DNA of 64,000 nt from contig NZ_QEYD01000008.1 of NCBI RefSeq assembly GCF_003122215.1, positions 168,921 through 232,920 on the forward strand, read 5' to 3'. The position numbers and the translations under genes were made by a program. Source of the stretch: Pararhodobacter marinus. GTDB lineage: Bacteria > Pseudomonadota > Alphaproteobacteria > Rhodobacterales > Rhodobacteraceae. Positions 25,853 to 34,827 of the stretch are shown here, piece by piece; positions within the stretch are counted from its first letter, which is position 1, and the number at the start of each line of letters is the position of its first letter. The notes beneath the pieces are model-generated. The model searched no databases. It saw only the letters and a list, made by a program, of their open reading frames with translations, and was not told the DNA's origin.

Positions 25853-27418
25853 ATGACCGATATCACCACCGCACAGCAGGATCGCGTTCAGATCTTCGAC
25901 ACCACCCTGCGCGACGGCGAGCAATCGCCCGGCGCGACGATGAGCCACGACGAGAAGATGGAGATTGCCGGTCTCCTCGACGAGATGGGCGTGGACATCA
26001 TCGAGGCGGGGTTCCCGATTGCCTCGGAGGGCGATTTCGCCGCCGTCAGCGACATCGCCAAGAACGCGAAGAACTCGGTCATCTGCGGTCTCGCCCGGGC
26101 GAATTTCGCCGATATCGACCGCGCTTGGGAGGCGGTGAAACACGCGCCGCGCGGACGGATCCACACGTTCATCGGCACCTCGCCGCTGCATCGCGACATC
26201 ACCGCGCTGGATCAGGACGGCATGGTCGAGAAGATCGCGGCCACCGTGAGCCATGCGCGCAATCTGTGCGACGACGTGCAATGGTCGCCGATGGACGCGA
26301 CGCGGACCGAGCATGATTACCTGTGCCGGGTGGTGGAAACGGCGATCAAATGCGGCGCCACGACGATCAACATCCCCGACACGGTCGGCTATACCGCGCC
26401 GCGCGAAAGCGCCGATCTGATCCGCATGTTGCTCGAGCGGGTGCCGGGGGCCGAGAAGATCACCTTCGCCACGCATTGCCACAACGATCTGGGCATGGCG
26501 ACCGCCAATGCGCTGGCCGCGGTCGAGGCGGGGGCACGGCAGATCGAATGCACGATCAACGGCCTGGGCGAGCGCGCCGGCAACACGGCGCTGGAAGAGG
26601 TGGTGATGGCGATGCGCGTGCGCAACGACATCATGCCCTACCGCACCGGCATCGACACGACGAAGATCATGCACCTGTCGCGCCGCGTGAGCCAGGTCTC
26701 GGGCTTTGCCGTTCAGTACAACAAGGCCGTGGTGGGCAAGAACGCCTTCCTGCACGAATCCGGCATCCACCAGGACGGCGTGCTGAAGAACGTCCAGACC
26801 TTCGAGATCATGCGCCCCGAGGATATCGGCCTGACGGCGAAGAACATCGCCATGGGCAAGCATTCGGGTCGCGCCGCTTTGCGCGCGAAGATGGCCGAGC
26901 TGGGCTATGATCTGGGCGACAACCAGCTCAAGGACGTGTTCGTGCGGTTCAAGGCGCTGGCCGATCGCAAGAAGGAAGTCTACGACGACGACCTGGTTGC
27001 GCTGATGGCCGATAGCAGCGCGGGCGACGAGCATCTGAAGGTGCAGAAATTGCGCGTCGTCTGTGGTACCGAAGGCCCGCAGGAAGCCGAGCTGACGATG
27101 GCCGTCGGCGGCGAGGAGAAATCCATCGACGCCACCGGCGACGGTCCGGTCGATGCCTGTTTCAACGCGGTGAAGATGCTCTATCCGCACAGTGCCAAGC
27201 TGGACCTGTACCAGGTTTCGGCGGTGACCGAGGGGACGGATGCGCAGGCGACGGTGTCGGTGCGCATCAGCCGCGACGGCACGGTCTATACCGGGCAATC
27301 GGCCGATACCGACACGGTGCTGGCCTCGGTCAAGGCTTATGTCAATGCGCTGAACCGGATGCATGCCGGGCAGGGGCGGGCGAACAACTCGGCGCTGCAG
27401 ACCTCGGCGGCGGGCTGA
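25853..27418 (+). CDS. leuA: 2-isopropylmalate synthase
   Basis: First committed step of leucine synthesis: acetyl-CoA plus 2-oxoisovalerate to 2-isopropylmalate. The 521-residue protein has the metal and catalytic blocks FDTTLRDGEQSPGA, ATHCHNDLGMATANALAA and NGLGERAGNTALEEV, a linker with LHESGIHQDG, and the C-terminal LeuA dimer/allosteric domain (about 390-500) that binds leucine. Control is therefore likely double: feedback on the enzyme and attenuation through the Leu-rich leader upstream. A typical intrinsic terminator follows at 27501. Confidence 0.97.
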   Translation: MTDITTAQQDRVQIFDTTLRDGEQSPGATMSHDEKMEIAGLLDEMGVDIIEAGFPIASEGDFAAVSDIAKNAKNSVICGLARANFADIDRAWEAVKHAPRGRIHTFIGTSPLHRDITALDQDGMVEKIAATVSHARNLCDDVQWSPMDATRTEHDYLCRVVETAIKCGATTINIPDTVGYTAPRESADLIRMLLERVPGAEKITFATHCHNDLGMATANALAAVEAGARQIECTINGLGERAGNTALEEVVMAMRVRNDIMPYRTGIDTTKIMHLSRRVSQVSGFAVQYNKAVVGKNAFLHESGIHQDGVLKNVQTFEIMRPEDIGLTAKNIAMGKHSGRAALRAKMAELGYDLGDNQLKDVFVRFKALADRKKEVYDDDLVALMADSSAGDEHLKVQKLRVVCGTEGPQEAELTMAVGGEEKSIDATGDGPVDACFNAVKMLYPHSAKLDLYQVSAVTEGTDAQATVSVRISRDGTVYTGQSADTDTVLASVKAYVNALNRMHAGQGRANNSALQTSAAG

Positions 27419-27432
27419 AACATGCAGGGACA

Positions 27433-27500
27433 GGGGGGCATTCTGCCCCCCTCGGCCTGACGGCCTCACCCCCCTGAGGATATTTGTGGAACAAAGATGA
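27433..27500 (+). repeat. Dispersed two-box element, B form, with hairpin (E5)
   Basis: Hairpin GGGGGGCA/TGCCCCCC (27433-27451), then 26 nt ending in CCTCACCCCCCTGA, then the B core GGATATTT, 4 nt, AACAAAGATGA (27478-27500). It lies between the leuA stop and the leuA terminator, so it must be transcribed as part of the leuA 3' UTR. Confidence 0.75.
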
Positions 27501-27536
27501 CGCCGGGCAGGATGGCAATCCCGCCCGGCGTTTTTC
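27501..27536 (+). terminator. leuA intrinsic terminator
   Basis: CGCCGGGC pairs with GCCCGGCG across a 14-nt loop, followed by TTTTTC. It begins directly after element E5, 83 nt past the leuA stop, and lies 25 nt from the convergent symporter stop. Confidence 0.9.
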
Positions 27537-27560
27537 GGTCTTTCGGGGTATCGGCGTGGG

Positions 27561-29039
27561 TTACCAGACCCCGTGGGCGTCGAGCTCCGCGCGCAGGGCA
27601 GCGCCGAAATCGAGCGCTTTCTCGCGCGGTTTCGTCAGCAGCGAGACCAGCACGAAGAGCGCAAGGCAGACCCCGCCCACGGTGAGGGCGAGCACCGGGT
27701 TGAACACGCTCATCCCTTGGATCATCGCCATCCACACCGCCAGCACCGCGCCGCCGAGGATCGAGGCCAGCGCGCCCGCCGCCGTGGCCCGGCGCCAGAA
27801 AAAGGCGCCGATCGTGGCGGGCACGGTGACCATCAGCCCGGCGGCGGCGAGGGCGGCAAGCTGGTCGACGATCTGCGCCTTGTCGATGGCAAAGAGGCTG
27901 GCGAACAGGATCACGAGGATCACCACCGCCCGCCCGGCCAGCACTTGCCGCGCGGGCTCGGCGCCCTTGAGCACGTCGCGCGCGACCATCGCGCCCAGCG
28001 TCAGGGCGATGGAATCGAGCGTCGAGACCGCCGCGGCGAGGATGCCGAGGATCAGCAGCACCGCCACCGGCGCCGGGATCGCGCCCGAGATCAGCAGAGC
28101 GGGCGTCGCGGTGGCGCTGTTCTCCAGATCGGGCGCCAGTTGCAGCGCGGCAAAGCCCCAGATCACCGCGATCAGCGTGAAGACCAGGCCGAAGCCCAGC
28201 ACCCAGAAGATCATCCGCTTCATCGCCGCCATGTCGCGCAGGATGAACAGCCGCTGGCTGACCTGCGGGTTGGAAATGGCGAAGAAGAACCACGGCAGCG
28301 ACAGCGCGGTGAAGGTGCCGAGGCTCCACAGGCCGGGGCCGGGGACCGAGAGGCGCTCGGCCTGCGTTTCCAGCGTGACGCGGGCAAACGTGCCCCAGCC
28401 GCCGATCGCCGCGACCGCGAAGCCGATGGCCAGCAGCGCGGAGACGAGCATCACCACCGCCTGCACCGCATCGGTCCACGCGACCGAGCGCAGGCCCGCG
28501 AACAGCGTCCAGAGCGCGGCCAGAAGCCCGCCCGTCGCCACCGCCTGCACCAGCGTGATCTCGCCCCCCGTCACGCCCGACAGAAGCAGCCCGATCCCGG
28601 CCATCTGCGTCGTGCAATAGGGCATGAGGAAGACAAGCCCGACCAAGGCCGCCGCGCGCGCGACCCAGGCGCTGCCATAGCGCGCGCCCAGCATCTCGGC
28701 CGGCGAGATGAAGCCCCAGCGTTTCGCCGCCAGCCAGAAGCGGGGCGCGAAGATGACCAGCAGGCCCAGACCCGCGAAATAGATCAGCTCGAATCCCAGC
28801 GCGCCGATCCCGCCGCGATAGGTGAGGCCTGTCAGCACCACCAGCATGAAGGCGGAATAGGTGGTCGCGGCATAGCTGAGGCCGGCGACCACGCCGCCGA
28901 AATTGCGGCTGCCGAGATAGTAATCCTCGGCCGTGCCGGCATTCTGGCGGGTGGCGCGAAAGGCGATGAACAGGCCGAACAGCGCGAAGGCGCCGATCGC
29001 GGCCCAGATCGTGGCGGGGCTGAGAAGCTGCGGTTCCAT
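27561..29039 (-). CDS. Sodium:solute symporter (SSS family)
   Basis: A 492-residue inner-membrane Na+-coupled symporter with about 13 hydrophobic helices. The core pattern is of the SSS family: AEDYYLGSRNFGGVVAGLSYAATTYSAF (in parts), GYGxPAEMLGARYGSAW-like loop (here WGFISPAEMLGARYG), TDAVQAVVMLVSA and STLDSIALTLGAMVARD. The substrate cannot be told; the family includes proline, pantothenate, acetate and sialic acid carriers. The ATG at 29039 overlaps the stop of the small upstream gene (TGATG); a TTG one codon earlier is less likely. Confidence 0.88.
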   Translation of the reverse strand: MEPQLLSPATIWAAIGAFALFGLFIAFRATRQNAGTAEDYYLGSRNFGGVVAGLSYAATTYSAFMLVVLTGLTYRGGIGALGFELIYFAGLGLLVIFAPRFWLAAKRWGFISPAEMLGARYGSAWVARAAALVGLVFLMPYCTTQMAGIGLLLSGVTGGEITLVQAVATGGLLAALWTLFAGLRSVAWTDAVQAVVMLVSALLAIGFAVAAIGGWGTFARVTLETQAERLSVPGPGLWSLGTFTALSLPWFFFAISNPQVSQRLFILRDMAAMKRMIFWVLGFGLVFTLIAVIWGFAALQLAPDLENSATATPALLISGAIPAPVAVLLILGILAAAVSTLDSIALTLGAMVARDVLKGAEPARQVLAGRAVVILVILFASLFAIDKAQIVDQLAALAAAGLMVTVPATIGAFFWRRATAAGALASILGGAVLAVWMAMIQGMSVFNPVLALTVGGVCLALFVLVSLLTKPREKALDFGAALRAELDAHGVW

Positions 29040-29227
29040 CAACGATCCCTCCAGCCGCGCAGGCCCAGCGCGATCAGCACCACCACCGCCAGACCGAAGC
29101 CGGTCCAGAAGAGTGCCGTGAACCAGCCGCGCTGGTCGGCCAGCAGGCCATGGGGCACCCCGCCGCCGAGAACGACCAGAACGACAAGCGCCGCCAGCCA
29201 GGGTCCAAGTCCGCGTCGCGTGCTCAT
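29039..29227 (-). CDS. Small two-helix membrane protein upstream of symporter
   Basis: A 62-residue protein, MSTRRGLGPWLAAL..., with two hydrophobic stretches (LAALVVLVVLGGGV and ALFWTGFGLAVVVLIALGL) and a basic end. It is translationally coupled to the symporter by a TGATG overlap. Several SSS transporters have such a small membrane partner gene (for example DUF3311- or DUF4212-type); I cannot assign it to a family. A role as a symporter subunit is inference from position. Confidence 0.65.
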   Translation of the reverse strand: MSTRRGLGPWLAALVVLVVLGGGVPHGLLADQRGWFTALFWTGFGLAVVVLIALGLRGWRDR

Positions 29228-29311
29228 TCCGTCACCTCCATCGCCGATAATCGGGGCTGCGGTGTACGGTTTGCTTGGGGTATGTGCAAGCAAATGCGGG
29301 CTTAGTGCCTG

Positions 29312-29341
29312 AAAATATTTGATTTTTTACTATACGGTCAA
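29312..29341 (-). promoter_or_regulatory. Possible promoter of the symporter unit
   Basis: On the minus strand TTGACC (29341-29336) is followed after about 18 bp by TATTTT (29317-29312), within an AT-rich patch (29308-29348) unlike the surroundings. It lies about 85 nt upstream of the small membrane gene. Confidence 0.35.
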
Positions 29342-29431
29342 GCAATTGGCAGGCCTGCGCCCGGCGGTTGGGCAATTGCATCCCGATTGCGGCGGCGCTA
29401 CACCGCAGGCCAGCACAGACCGGAGGCCCCC

Positions 29432-30154
29432 ATGATCCTGTACCCCGCCATCGACCTGAAGGACGGCCAGTGCGTCCGCCTGTACAAGGGCGCGATGGAG
29501 AAGGCGACGGTGTTCAACGACGACCCGGCGGCGCAGGCGCGCGCCTTTGCCGATCAGGGCGCGGAATGGATCCACCTGGTCGATCTGAACGGCGCCTTCG
29601 CGGGCAAGCCGGTCAATGCCGGTGCGGTCGAGGCGATCCTGCAAGCCGTGAGCGTGCCCTGCCAGCTGGGCGGCGGCATCCGCGACATGGCGACGATCGA
29701 GGCGTGGCTCGACAAGGGGCTGGCGCGGGTGATCCTGGGCACGGTGGCGGTCGAGAACCCCGATCTGGTGCGCGAGGCGGCGCGGGCCTTCCCCGGTCAG
29801 GTCGCGGTCGGGATCGATGCGCGCAACGGGCGCGTGGCGACCAAGGGCTGGGCCGAAGAGACCGACGTGCAGGTGACCGAGCTGGCGCTGGCTTTCGAGG
29901 ATGCGGGCGTGGCGGCGATCATCTATACCGATATCGACCGCGACGGCGCGATGGGCGGACCCAATGTCAAGGCGACGGCAGACCTGGCCTGGGCCACCTC
30001 GATCCCGGTCATTGCCTCAGGCGGGGTGTCCTCGCTGGCCGATCTGGTCGCGCTGAAAGAGACCGGCGCGCCGCTGAACGGCGCGATTTCCGGGCGCGCG
30101 CTGTATGATGGCAAGCTCGACCTGGCCGAGGCACTGGCGGCGCTGAAAGACTGA
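29432..30154 (+). CDS. hisA: ProFAR isomerase
   Basis: Isomerises ProFAR to PRFAR in histidine synthesis (TIM barrel). The 240-residue product starts [17 protein letters not shown] with the catalytic Asp (about residue 8), and has the second catalytic Asp and phosphate sites in [16 protein letters not shown] (about 128-140) and [13 protein letters not shown]. The start follows CGGAGGCCCC. No other his gene adjoins it here, although hisH and hisF often do in relatives; upstream is the divergent symporter unit. Confidence 0.95.
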   Translation: MILYPAIDLKDGQCVRLYKGAMEKATVFNDDPAAQARAFADQGAEWIHLVDLNGAFAGKPVNAGAVEAILQAVSVPCQLGGGIRDMATIEAWLDKGLARVILGTVAVENPDLVREAARAFPGQVAVGIDARNGRVATKGWAEETDVQVTELALAFEDAGVAAIIYTDIDRDGAMGGPNVKATADLAWATSIPVIASGGVSSLADLVALKETGAPLNGAISGRALYDGKLDLAEALAALKD

Positions 30155-30279
30155 GAGCCGCCGCCCGCCTTCGCCACCACCTTCTCCACGTCGCGCGTTG
30201 TCAGCCGCGGGGCTGACCGCTAGTCTTGCGCCAATCCAGACGGGAGACGGAACGCGATGCGGCGCAGGGGCCATCAGCC

Positions 30280-31488
30280 ATGACGGAAGCCGGAACCGGC
30301 GCGCTGCGCAGCCGGCTGATTGCCGGGCTGCTGATGGCATTCTTCTACTTCGCGATCTGGCAGTCGGCGCTGATGCTGCCCGACCTTGGTTCCGAGGGCG
30401 TGCTGGTCGATTTCGACGCGTTCTACATCGTCGGCGGATTGGTGGCCGAGGGCCGCGCGGTCGAGGCATATGACCTGTCGGTCATGGCGGGGATCCAGCG
30501 CGGGCTGACTGGGCAGGAGGGCTTCATGCCCTGGACCTATCCGCCGCAATTCGACCTGCTGGTCGCCGCTCTGCCGCTCTTGCCGCGCGGGATCGCCTAT
30601 GCGCTGGTCACCGGGCTGGGCCTGACGCTGTATCTTTGGGTGCTGGCGCAGCTGGCGGGACGGCAGCTGGTGCCCGTGTTGCTGGCGCTGGTGCCGCCGA
30701 TCTACGTCACGCTGACCATCGGGCAGAACGCGTTCGTCACCGGCGCGCTGATGGGCCTTTTCGCGCTGCTGACGCTGAAGGGCAGCGGACGGGCGGGCTG
30801 GCCGCTTGGGCTTCTGGTCATCAAGCCGCATCTGGGGATCGGGCTGGGCGTGCATGCGCTGGCCTCGGGCCGCTGGCGGGTGATCGGGCTTGCCTTGGCC
30901 ATCGCTGTCGTCAGCGCGGGGATCGCCACGGCCGTTCTGGGTGTTCAGATCTGGCCCGCCTTCCGGCAGGGCATGGCGAATGCGCAGGCAGCGCTGGCGG
31001 TCGAGTTCTATCCGATGTTCCGCATGACCTCGGTCTATGCGCTGCTGCACACGCTGGGTGTGCCGCCCGGTCTGGCAATCTGGCTGCAGGGCGCGGTGGC
31101 GCTGGGTGCCTGCGCGCTGGTTGCTCTGTCGGTGCGGCGGGGCCTGCCGCTGCGCCATACGCTGGCCATGGCCTGTTTCGCCTCGGCGCTCGTCAGCCCG
31201 TATCTCTATGATTATGACATGACGGTTCTGGGCGTGGGGCTGGCGCTGATCATGGGGGATTTGCGGGCGCGGGCTTCGGGGGTCGAGCTGGTGCTGCTTT
31301 ACGCGTTGGTGTGGGTCGCGGGCGGCTGGGGGATGATCCACGCGATCTCGACGGCTGGCATGTCCTGGGAGGCGCGCGCGGCCCATGCGCGCGAGACGCT
31401 GTCCTACGGCGCCGTCGCCTACCTTCTGTTGCTGGGACTGGGCGCGCGCATCCTGTCGCGGCCCCTGCGCGGCGGGGTCCCGGCATGA
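30280..31488 (+). CDS. GT87/DUF2029-type polyprenol-linked glycosyltransferase
   Basis: A 402-residue membrane protein with about ten helices, of the GT87/DUF2029 group, whose known mycobacterial members transfer mannose or arabinose from polyprenyl-phosphate donors. The early DFDAFYIVGGLVAEGRAVEAYD carries the acidic pair after the first helix expected for GT-C enzymes (shown in parts: DFDAFYIVGG, AEGRAVEAYD), with PWTYPPQFDLLVAALP and LLVIKPHLGIGLG further on. The donor and acceptor are unknown. It is coupled to the GDPD gene (ATGA). A hairpin GTCAGCC/GGCTGAC lies upstream at 30200-30217. Confidence 0.72.
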   Translation: MTEAGTGALRSRLIAGLLMAFFYFAIWQSALMLPDLGSEGVLVDFDAFYIVGGLVAEGRAVEAYDLSVMAGIQRGLTGQEGFMPWTYPPQFDLLVAALPLLPRGIAYALVTGLGLTLYLWVLAQLAGRQLVPVLLALVPPIYVTLTIGQNAFVTGALMGLFALLTLKGSGRAGWPLGLLVIKPHLGIGLGVHALASGRWRVIGLALAIAVVSAGIATAVLGVQIWPAFRQGMANAQAALAVEFYPMFRMTSVYALLHTLGVPPGLAIWLQGAVALGACALVALSVRRGLPLRHTLAMACFASALVSPYLYDYDMTVLGVGLALIMGDLRARASGVELVLLYALVWVAGGWGMIHAISTAGMSWEARAAHARETLSYGAVAYLLLLGLGARILSRPLRGGVPA

Positions 31489-32249
31489 GCGAGACCTGGC
31501 TGGCACAGGACGGCCCGGTGCCGATCGCCCATCGCGGCGGCGCGCATGAGCAGGACGAGAACACGCAGGCGGCCTTTGCCCATGCCGCCGCCCTGGGCTT
31601 TCGCCATATCGAGACCGATGTGCATCTAACGGCGGATGGCGAGGTGGTGATCCATCACGATCCGACACTCAGGCGGATGACCGGCGATCCCCGCGCGATC
31701 GCGGATCTGACCTGGGCGCAGGTGTCGCGGCTCAGAACCCGCTCGGGGGCCGGTATCCCCCGGCTGGCCGATATGCTCGAGGAATTTCCCGGCATTCTGT
31801 TCAACATCGAAACGAAATCCGACGCGGTGGTCGATCCGCTGGCGGCGCTGCTGCGCAAGATGGGCGTTGCGCATTGCGTGGGATGCGGCAGTTTCGCCAC
31901 CGCGCGGACCCGGCGGCTTCGCACGCATTTCGGCGAGGCGCTGTGCTGGTCGCCGGGCTATGGCGGCGTGGCGAGCCTCTGGGCGGCGGGATGGGGCGTG
32001 CCGATCCCGCGCCCGGCCTTCCCGATGGTACAGGTTCCGCCCGTCTATCGCGGGATCCGGGTGGTCACGCCGCGCTTCGTGCGCGCGGCCCACCGGCGGG
32101 GTATCCGGGTGCAGGTCTGGACGGTGGACGACCCGGCCCAGATGCACGCGTTTCTGGATATGGGGGTGGATGCGATCATGACCGACCGGCCCAGCGTGCT
32201 GAAGGACGTGCTGATCGCGCGCGGAGACTGGAGGGGCAGCGATGCTTGA
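31485..32249 (+). CDS. Glycerophosphodiester phosphodiesterase
   Basis: Cleaves glycerophosphodiesters to glycerol-3-phosphate plus alcohol. The 254-residue TIM-barrel protein has the family signature: PIAHRGGAHEQDENT (His and Arg), HIETDVHLTADGEVVIHHD (Glu, Asp and second His), and FNIETKSD. No signal peptide, so cytosolic. The start overlaps the GT87 stop (ATGA) and its end overlaps the CaiB-type gene by 8 nt, so three genes form one unit. Confidence 0.9.
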   Translation: MSETWLAQDGPVPIAHRGGAHEQDENTQAAFAHAAALGFRHIETDVHLTADGEVVIHHDPTLRRMTGDPRAIADLTWAQVSRLRTRSGAGIPRLADMLEEFPGILFNIETKSDAVVDPLAALLRKMGVAHCVGCGSFATARTRRLRTHFGEALCWSPGYGGVASLWAAGWGVPIPRPAFPMVQVPPVYRGIRVVTPRFVRAAHRRGIRVQVWTVDDPAQMHAFLDMGVDAIMTDRPSVLKDVLIARGDWRGSDA

Positions 32250-33321
32250 CGGCATCCGGATCATCGAGATCGAGGGTCTTGGCCCAGGTCCTTTCGCGGC
32301 GATGATGCTGGCCGATCTGGGCGCCGAGGTGATCTGCGTGCAGCGTCCCGACGGCCCGCCCCTTCCGGGCCTTCCGGCCGAGAACCTGCTCGACCGGGGC
32401 AAGAAGACCATCGCGCTGGATCTGAAATCGGACGCCGACCGCCCGGTGCTGACCGCGCTGATCCGCTCGGCCGACGGGCTGATCGAGGGCTTTCGCCCCG
32501 GCGTGATGGAGCGCCTGGGTCTGGGTCCCGAGACCTGCCAGGGCTGGAACCCGCGTCTGGTCTATGGCCGCATGACCGGCTGGGGCCAGGACGGGCCGCG
32601 CGCGAAACAGGCGGGGCACGACCTGAACTATATCGCGCTGTCGGGCGCGCTCTGGTACGCCTCGCCCCCCGGTCAGCCGCCGGTGACGCCGCCGACCTTG
32701 TTGGGCGATATCGGCGGCGGGGCGCTGTACCTCGTGGCGGGGATGCTGGCCGGGCTGATCCGGGCGGGGCGTACGGGGCAGGGCACCGTGGTCGATGCCG
32801 CCATCGTGGATGGCTCGGCGCATATGATGACGCTGCTGATGCTGATGCGCTCGGGCGGGATGTTCCGCGATCGGCGCGGCGTCTCGCTTCTGGACGGGCC
32901 GCACTGGTCGCGTAGCTATGAATGCGCCGATGGTGGATTTGTGACAGTCCAATGCCTTGAACCCAAGTTCTACGCCGAGTTTTTGTTGAAAATGTCCCTA
33001 TCTGACGATCCGGAATTTGCCAGACAAAACGACCCGCAAAGCTGGCCGCAGGCCGCGCGCCGGCTGGCCGCGATTTTTGGCGCGAAGCCGCGCGACCACT
33101 GGACGGCGCTGTTCTCGGATACGGATGCCTGCGTGGCCCCGGTGCTGTCGCCTGCAGAAGCCGCGCGCGATCCGCATCTGGCGGCGCGCGGCGTCTGGTC
33201 CGATACCGGCGCCTTGCAGCCCCGCCCGGCCCCCCGTTTCGATGGCAAGGCGCTTGACCCGGCACCCGCCCCCCGGCGCGATCAGCATCGCGACGAGATC
33301 CTGCGCTCTTTGGGCCCTTAA
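32242..33321 (+). CDS. CaiB/BaiF-family CoA transferase (racemase-like)
   Basis: A 359-residue class III CoA transferase; the pattern fits alpha-methylacyl-CoA racemase relatives (LDGIRIIEIEGLGPGPFAAMMLADLGAEV in parts, then NPRLVYGRMTGWGQDGPRAKQAGHDLNYIALSG in parts, with the catalytic Asp of AGHDLNY about residue 131). Substrate is unknown; neighbours suggest acyl-CoA metabolism. The stretch 32925-33050 uses rare codons (GGA, TTT TTG TTG, CTA, AGA, CAA) and is poorer in GC than the rest of the gene. It overlaps the GDPD gene by 8 nt. Confidence 0.88.
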   Translation: MLDGIRIIEIEGLGPGPFAAMMLADLGAEVICVQRPDGPPLPGLPAENLLDRGKKTIALDLKSDADRPVLTALIRSADGLIEGFRPGVMERLGLGPETCQGWNPRLVYGRMTGWGQDGPRAKQAGHDLNYIALSGALWYASPPGQPPVTPPTLLGDIGGGALYLVAGMLAGLIRAGRTGQGTVVDAAIVDGSAHMMTLLMLMRSGGMFRDRRGVSLLDGPHWSRSYECADGGFVTVQCLEPKFYAEFLLKMSLSDDPEFARQNDPQSWPQAARRLAAIFGAKPRDHWTALFSDTDACVAPVLSPAEAARDPHLAARGVWSDTGALQPRPAPRFDGKALDPAPAPRRDQHRDEILRSLGP

Positions 33322-33335
33322 CCTTCGGAACCGAC

Positions 33336-34709
33336 ATGACGACTCTGGGCGACGTTTCCTTCTGGTACAGCGATATCGGCCTGCCGCGGACCCGCCGTCC
33401 GGCGCTTTCGGGTGATGCCGAGGCCGATGTGGTGATCGTGGGCGCGGGTTATACCGGGCTCTGGACGGCCTATTACCTGAAAGCGCTGGATCCCGGCCTG
33501 CGTGTGACGGTGCTGGAAAAGCACTTCGCGGGCTACGGGGCCTCGGGACGCAATGGCGGCTGGCTGTCGGGGGGCTTTGCCTGGAACCACGAACGCTATG
33601 CCGAGATGGCGGGCGCGCCTGCCGTGCGGCGCATGGTGCAGGCGATGATGGGCACCGTGGACGAGGTCATCGCCGTGGCCGAAGCCGAGGGGATCGACGC
33701 CGATATTCGCCGCTGCGACGAACTCATGGTGGCCACCAATGACGCGCAGCGGCAAAGGCTGAGCGACGAGGTGAAGCATCGCGCGACCTGGGGCGAGCAG
33801 GGGCGCGTCTTCTCGATCGACGCGGACGCGGTGCGCGAGCGGGTGCGCATCCCCGATGCAAAGGGCGGCATGATCGTCACCGGCACCGCGCGGATACAGC
33901 CCGCGAAGCTGGTGCGCGGGCTGGCCGAGGCGGTCGAGCGGCGCGGTGTCACGATCCACGAGGGCACCGAGGTCACGCGCATTGTCAGCGGCGCGGCGCA
34001 TACCGCCACGGGGATTCTGCGCGCGCCCGTCGTGTTGCGCTGCACCGAGGGCTTCACCGCGACGCTGCCGGGCTACCGGCGGACCTGGCTGCCCCTCAAT
34101 TCCGCGCAGATCGCGACCGAGCCGCTGGCGCCTGAAATCTGGGAACAGATCGGGTGGGACGGGCACGAGATCCTCGGCGACTTCGACCATACCTATTGCT
34201 ATTGCCAACGCACGCGCGAGGGCCGGATCACCGTAGGCGCGCGGGGCGTGCCCTATCGCTTCGGGTCGCAACTGGACCGCGACGGCACCCCCGATGCCGA
34301 GACGGTGCGTCGGCTGACCGCGATCCTGCACCGCCATTTCCCCGCCGCCCGCAAGGCGCGCATCGACCACGCCTGGTGCGGCGTGCTGGGCGTGCCGCGC
34401 GACTGGTGCGCCACCGTGGGCCTTGGCGCGGACGGGATCGGTTGGGCGGGCGGTTATGTCGGCGTGGGCGTCAGCACCTCGAACCTTGCCGGGCGCACGC
34501 TGGCCGACCTGGCGCTGGGCCGCCGGACCGAGCTGACGGGCCTGCCCTGGGTCAACCGGCGCGTGCGCGAATGGGAACCCGAGCCGCTGCGCTGGCTGGG
34601 CGTGCATGGCATGTACCGGCTCTATGACATCGCCGACCGGCGCGAACGGGCCGGCGGCCCGCCCTCGGCGCTGGCACGTTTCGGAAACCGGCTGACCGGG
34701 CGCGAGTGA
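33336..34709 (+). CDS. FAD-dependent oxidoreductase (DAO family)
   Basis: A 457-residue flavoprotein of the D-amino-acid oxidase/PuuB-like group. The dinucleotide fold is ADVVIVGAGYTGLWTAYYL, followed by ASGRNGGWLSGG; the C-terminal GIGWAGGYVGVGVSTSNLAG contacts FAD. The substrate is probably an amine or imino/amino acid; gamma-glutamylputrescine oxidase is the nearest name I can offer. It follows the CaiB gene by 14 nt. Confidence 0.85.
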   Translation: MTTLGDVSFWYSDIGLPRTRRPALSGDAEADVVIVGAGYTGLWTAYYLKALDPGLRVTVLEKHFAGYGASGRNGGWLSGGFAWNHERYAEMAGAPAVRRMVQAMMGTVDEVIAVAEAEGIDADIRRCDELMVATNDAQRQRLSDEVKHRATWGEQGRVFSIDADAVRERVRIPDAKGGMIVTGTARIQPAKLVRGLAEAVERRGVTIHEGTEVTRIVSGAAHTATGILRAPVVLRCTEGFTATLPGYRRTWLPLNSAQIATEPLAPEIWEQIGWDGHEILGDFDHTYCYCQRTREGRITVGARGVPYRFGSQLDRDGTPDAETVRRLTAILHRHFPAARKARIDHAWCGVLGVPRDWCATVGLGADGIGWAGGYVGVGVSTSNLAGRTLADLALGRRTELTGLPWVNRRVREWEPEPLRWLGVHGMYRLYDIADRRERAGGPPSALARFGNRLTGRE

Positions 34710-34770
34710 TCGGCCAAGGGCAAGGATCCGCCAAGGCACGAGACTTAAGCCGCATGCGCTCGCTTCTTGC

Positions 34771-34811
34771 TTGCATTGCCCGACAAAGCTCGCATTCTGA
34801 AACGAGAATGC
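34771..34811 (+). promoter_or_regulatory. Promoter and operator of the Rrf2-family gene
   Basis: A 20-bp inverted repeat GCATTCT-N6-AGAATGC (34792-34811), with CT and AG extending it outside by partial matches, overlaps the probable -10 (CATTCT, 34793-34798) of a promoter with TTGCAT at 34771-34776. The GCATT half site resembles NsrR operators (consensus with ATGCATTT halves). Autoregulation by the Rrf2 protein just downstream is the simplest reading. Confidence 0.6.
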
Positions 34812-34827
34812 AAGACTGCGATGTGCC

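Noticed and set aside
24566..27469. A 967-codon open frame on the minus strand across leuA and its upstream genes
   Set aside because: It is antisense to leuA and two other well-supported genes, its translation is rich in His/Arg/Gly/Gln without domain pattern, and such long antisense frames are a side effect of GC-rich third codon positions.
27573..29312. A 579-codon plus-strand frame opposite the symporter
   Set aside because: Composed of Arg/Gly/Asp/His-rich repeats, antisense to a clear membrane transporter whose hydrophobic codons create this pattern.
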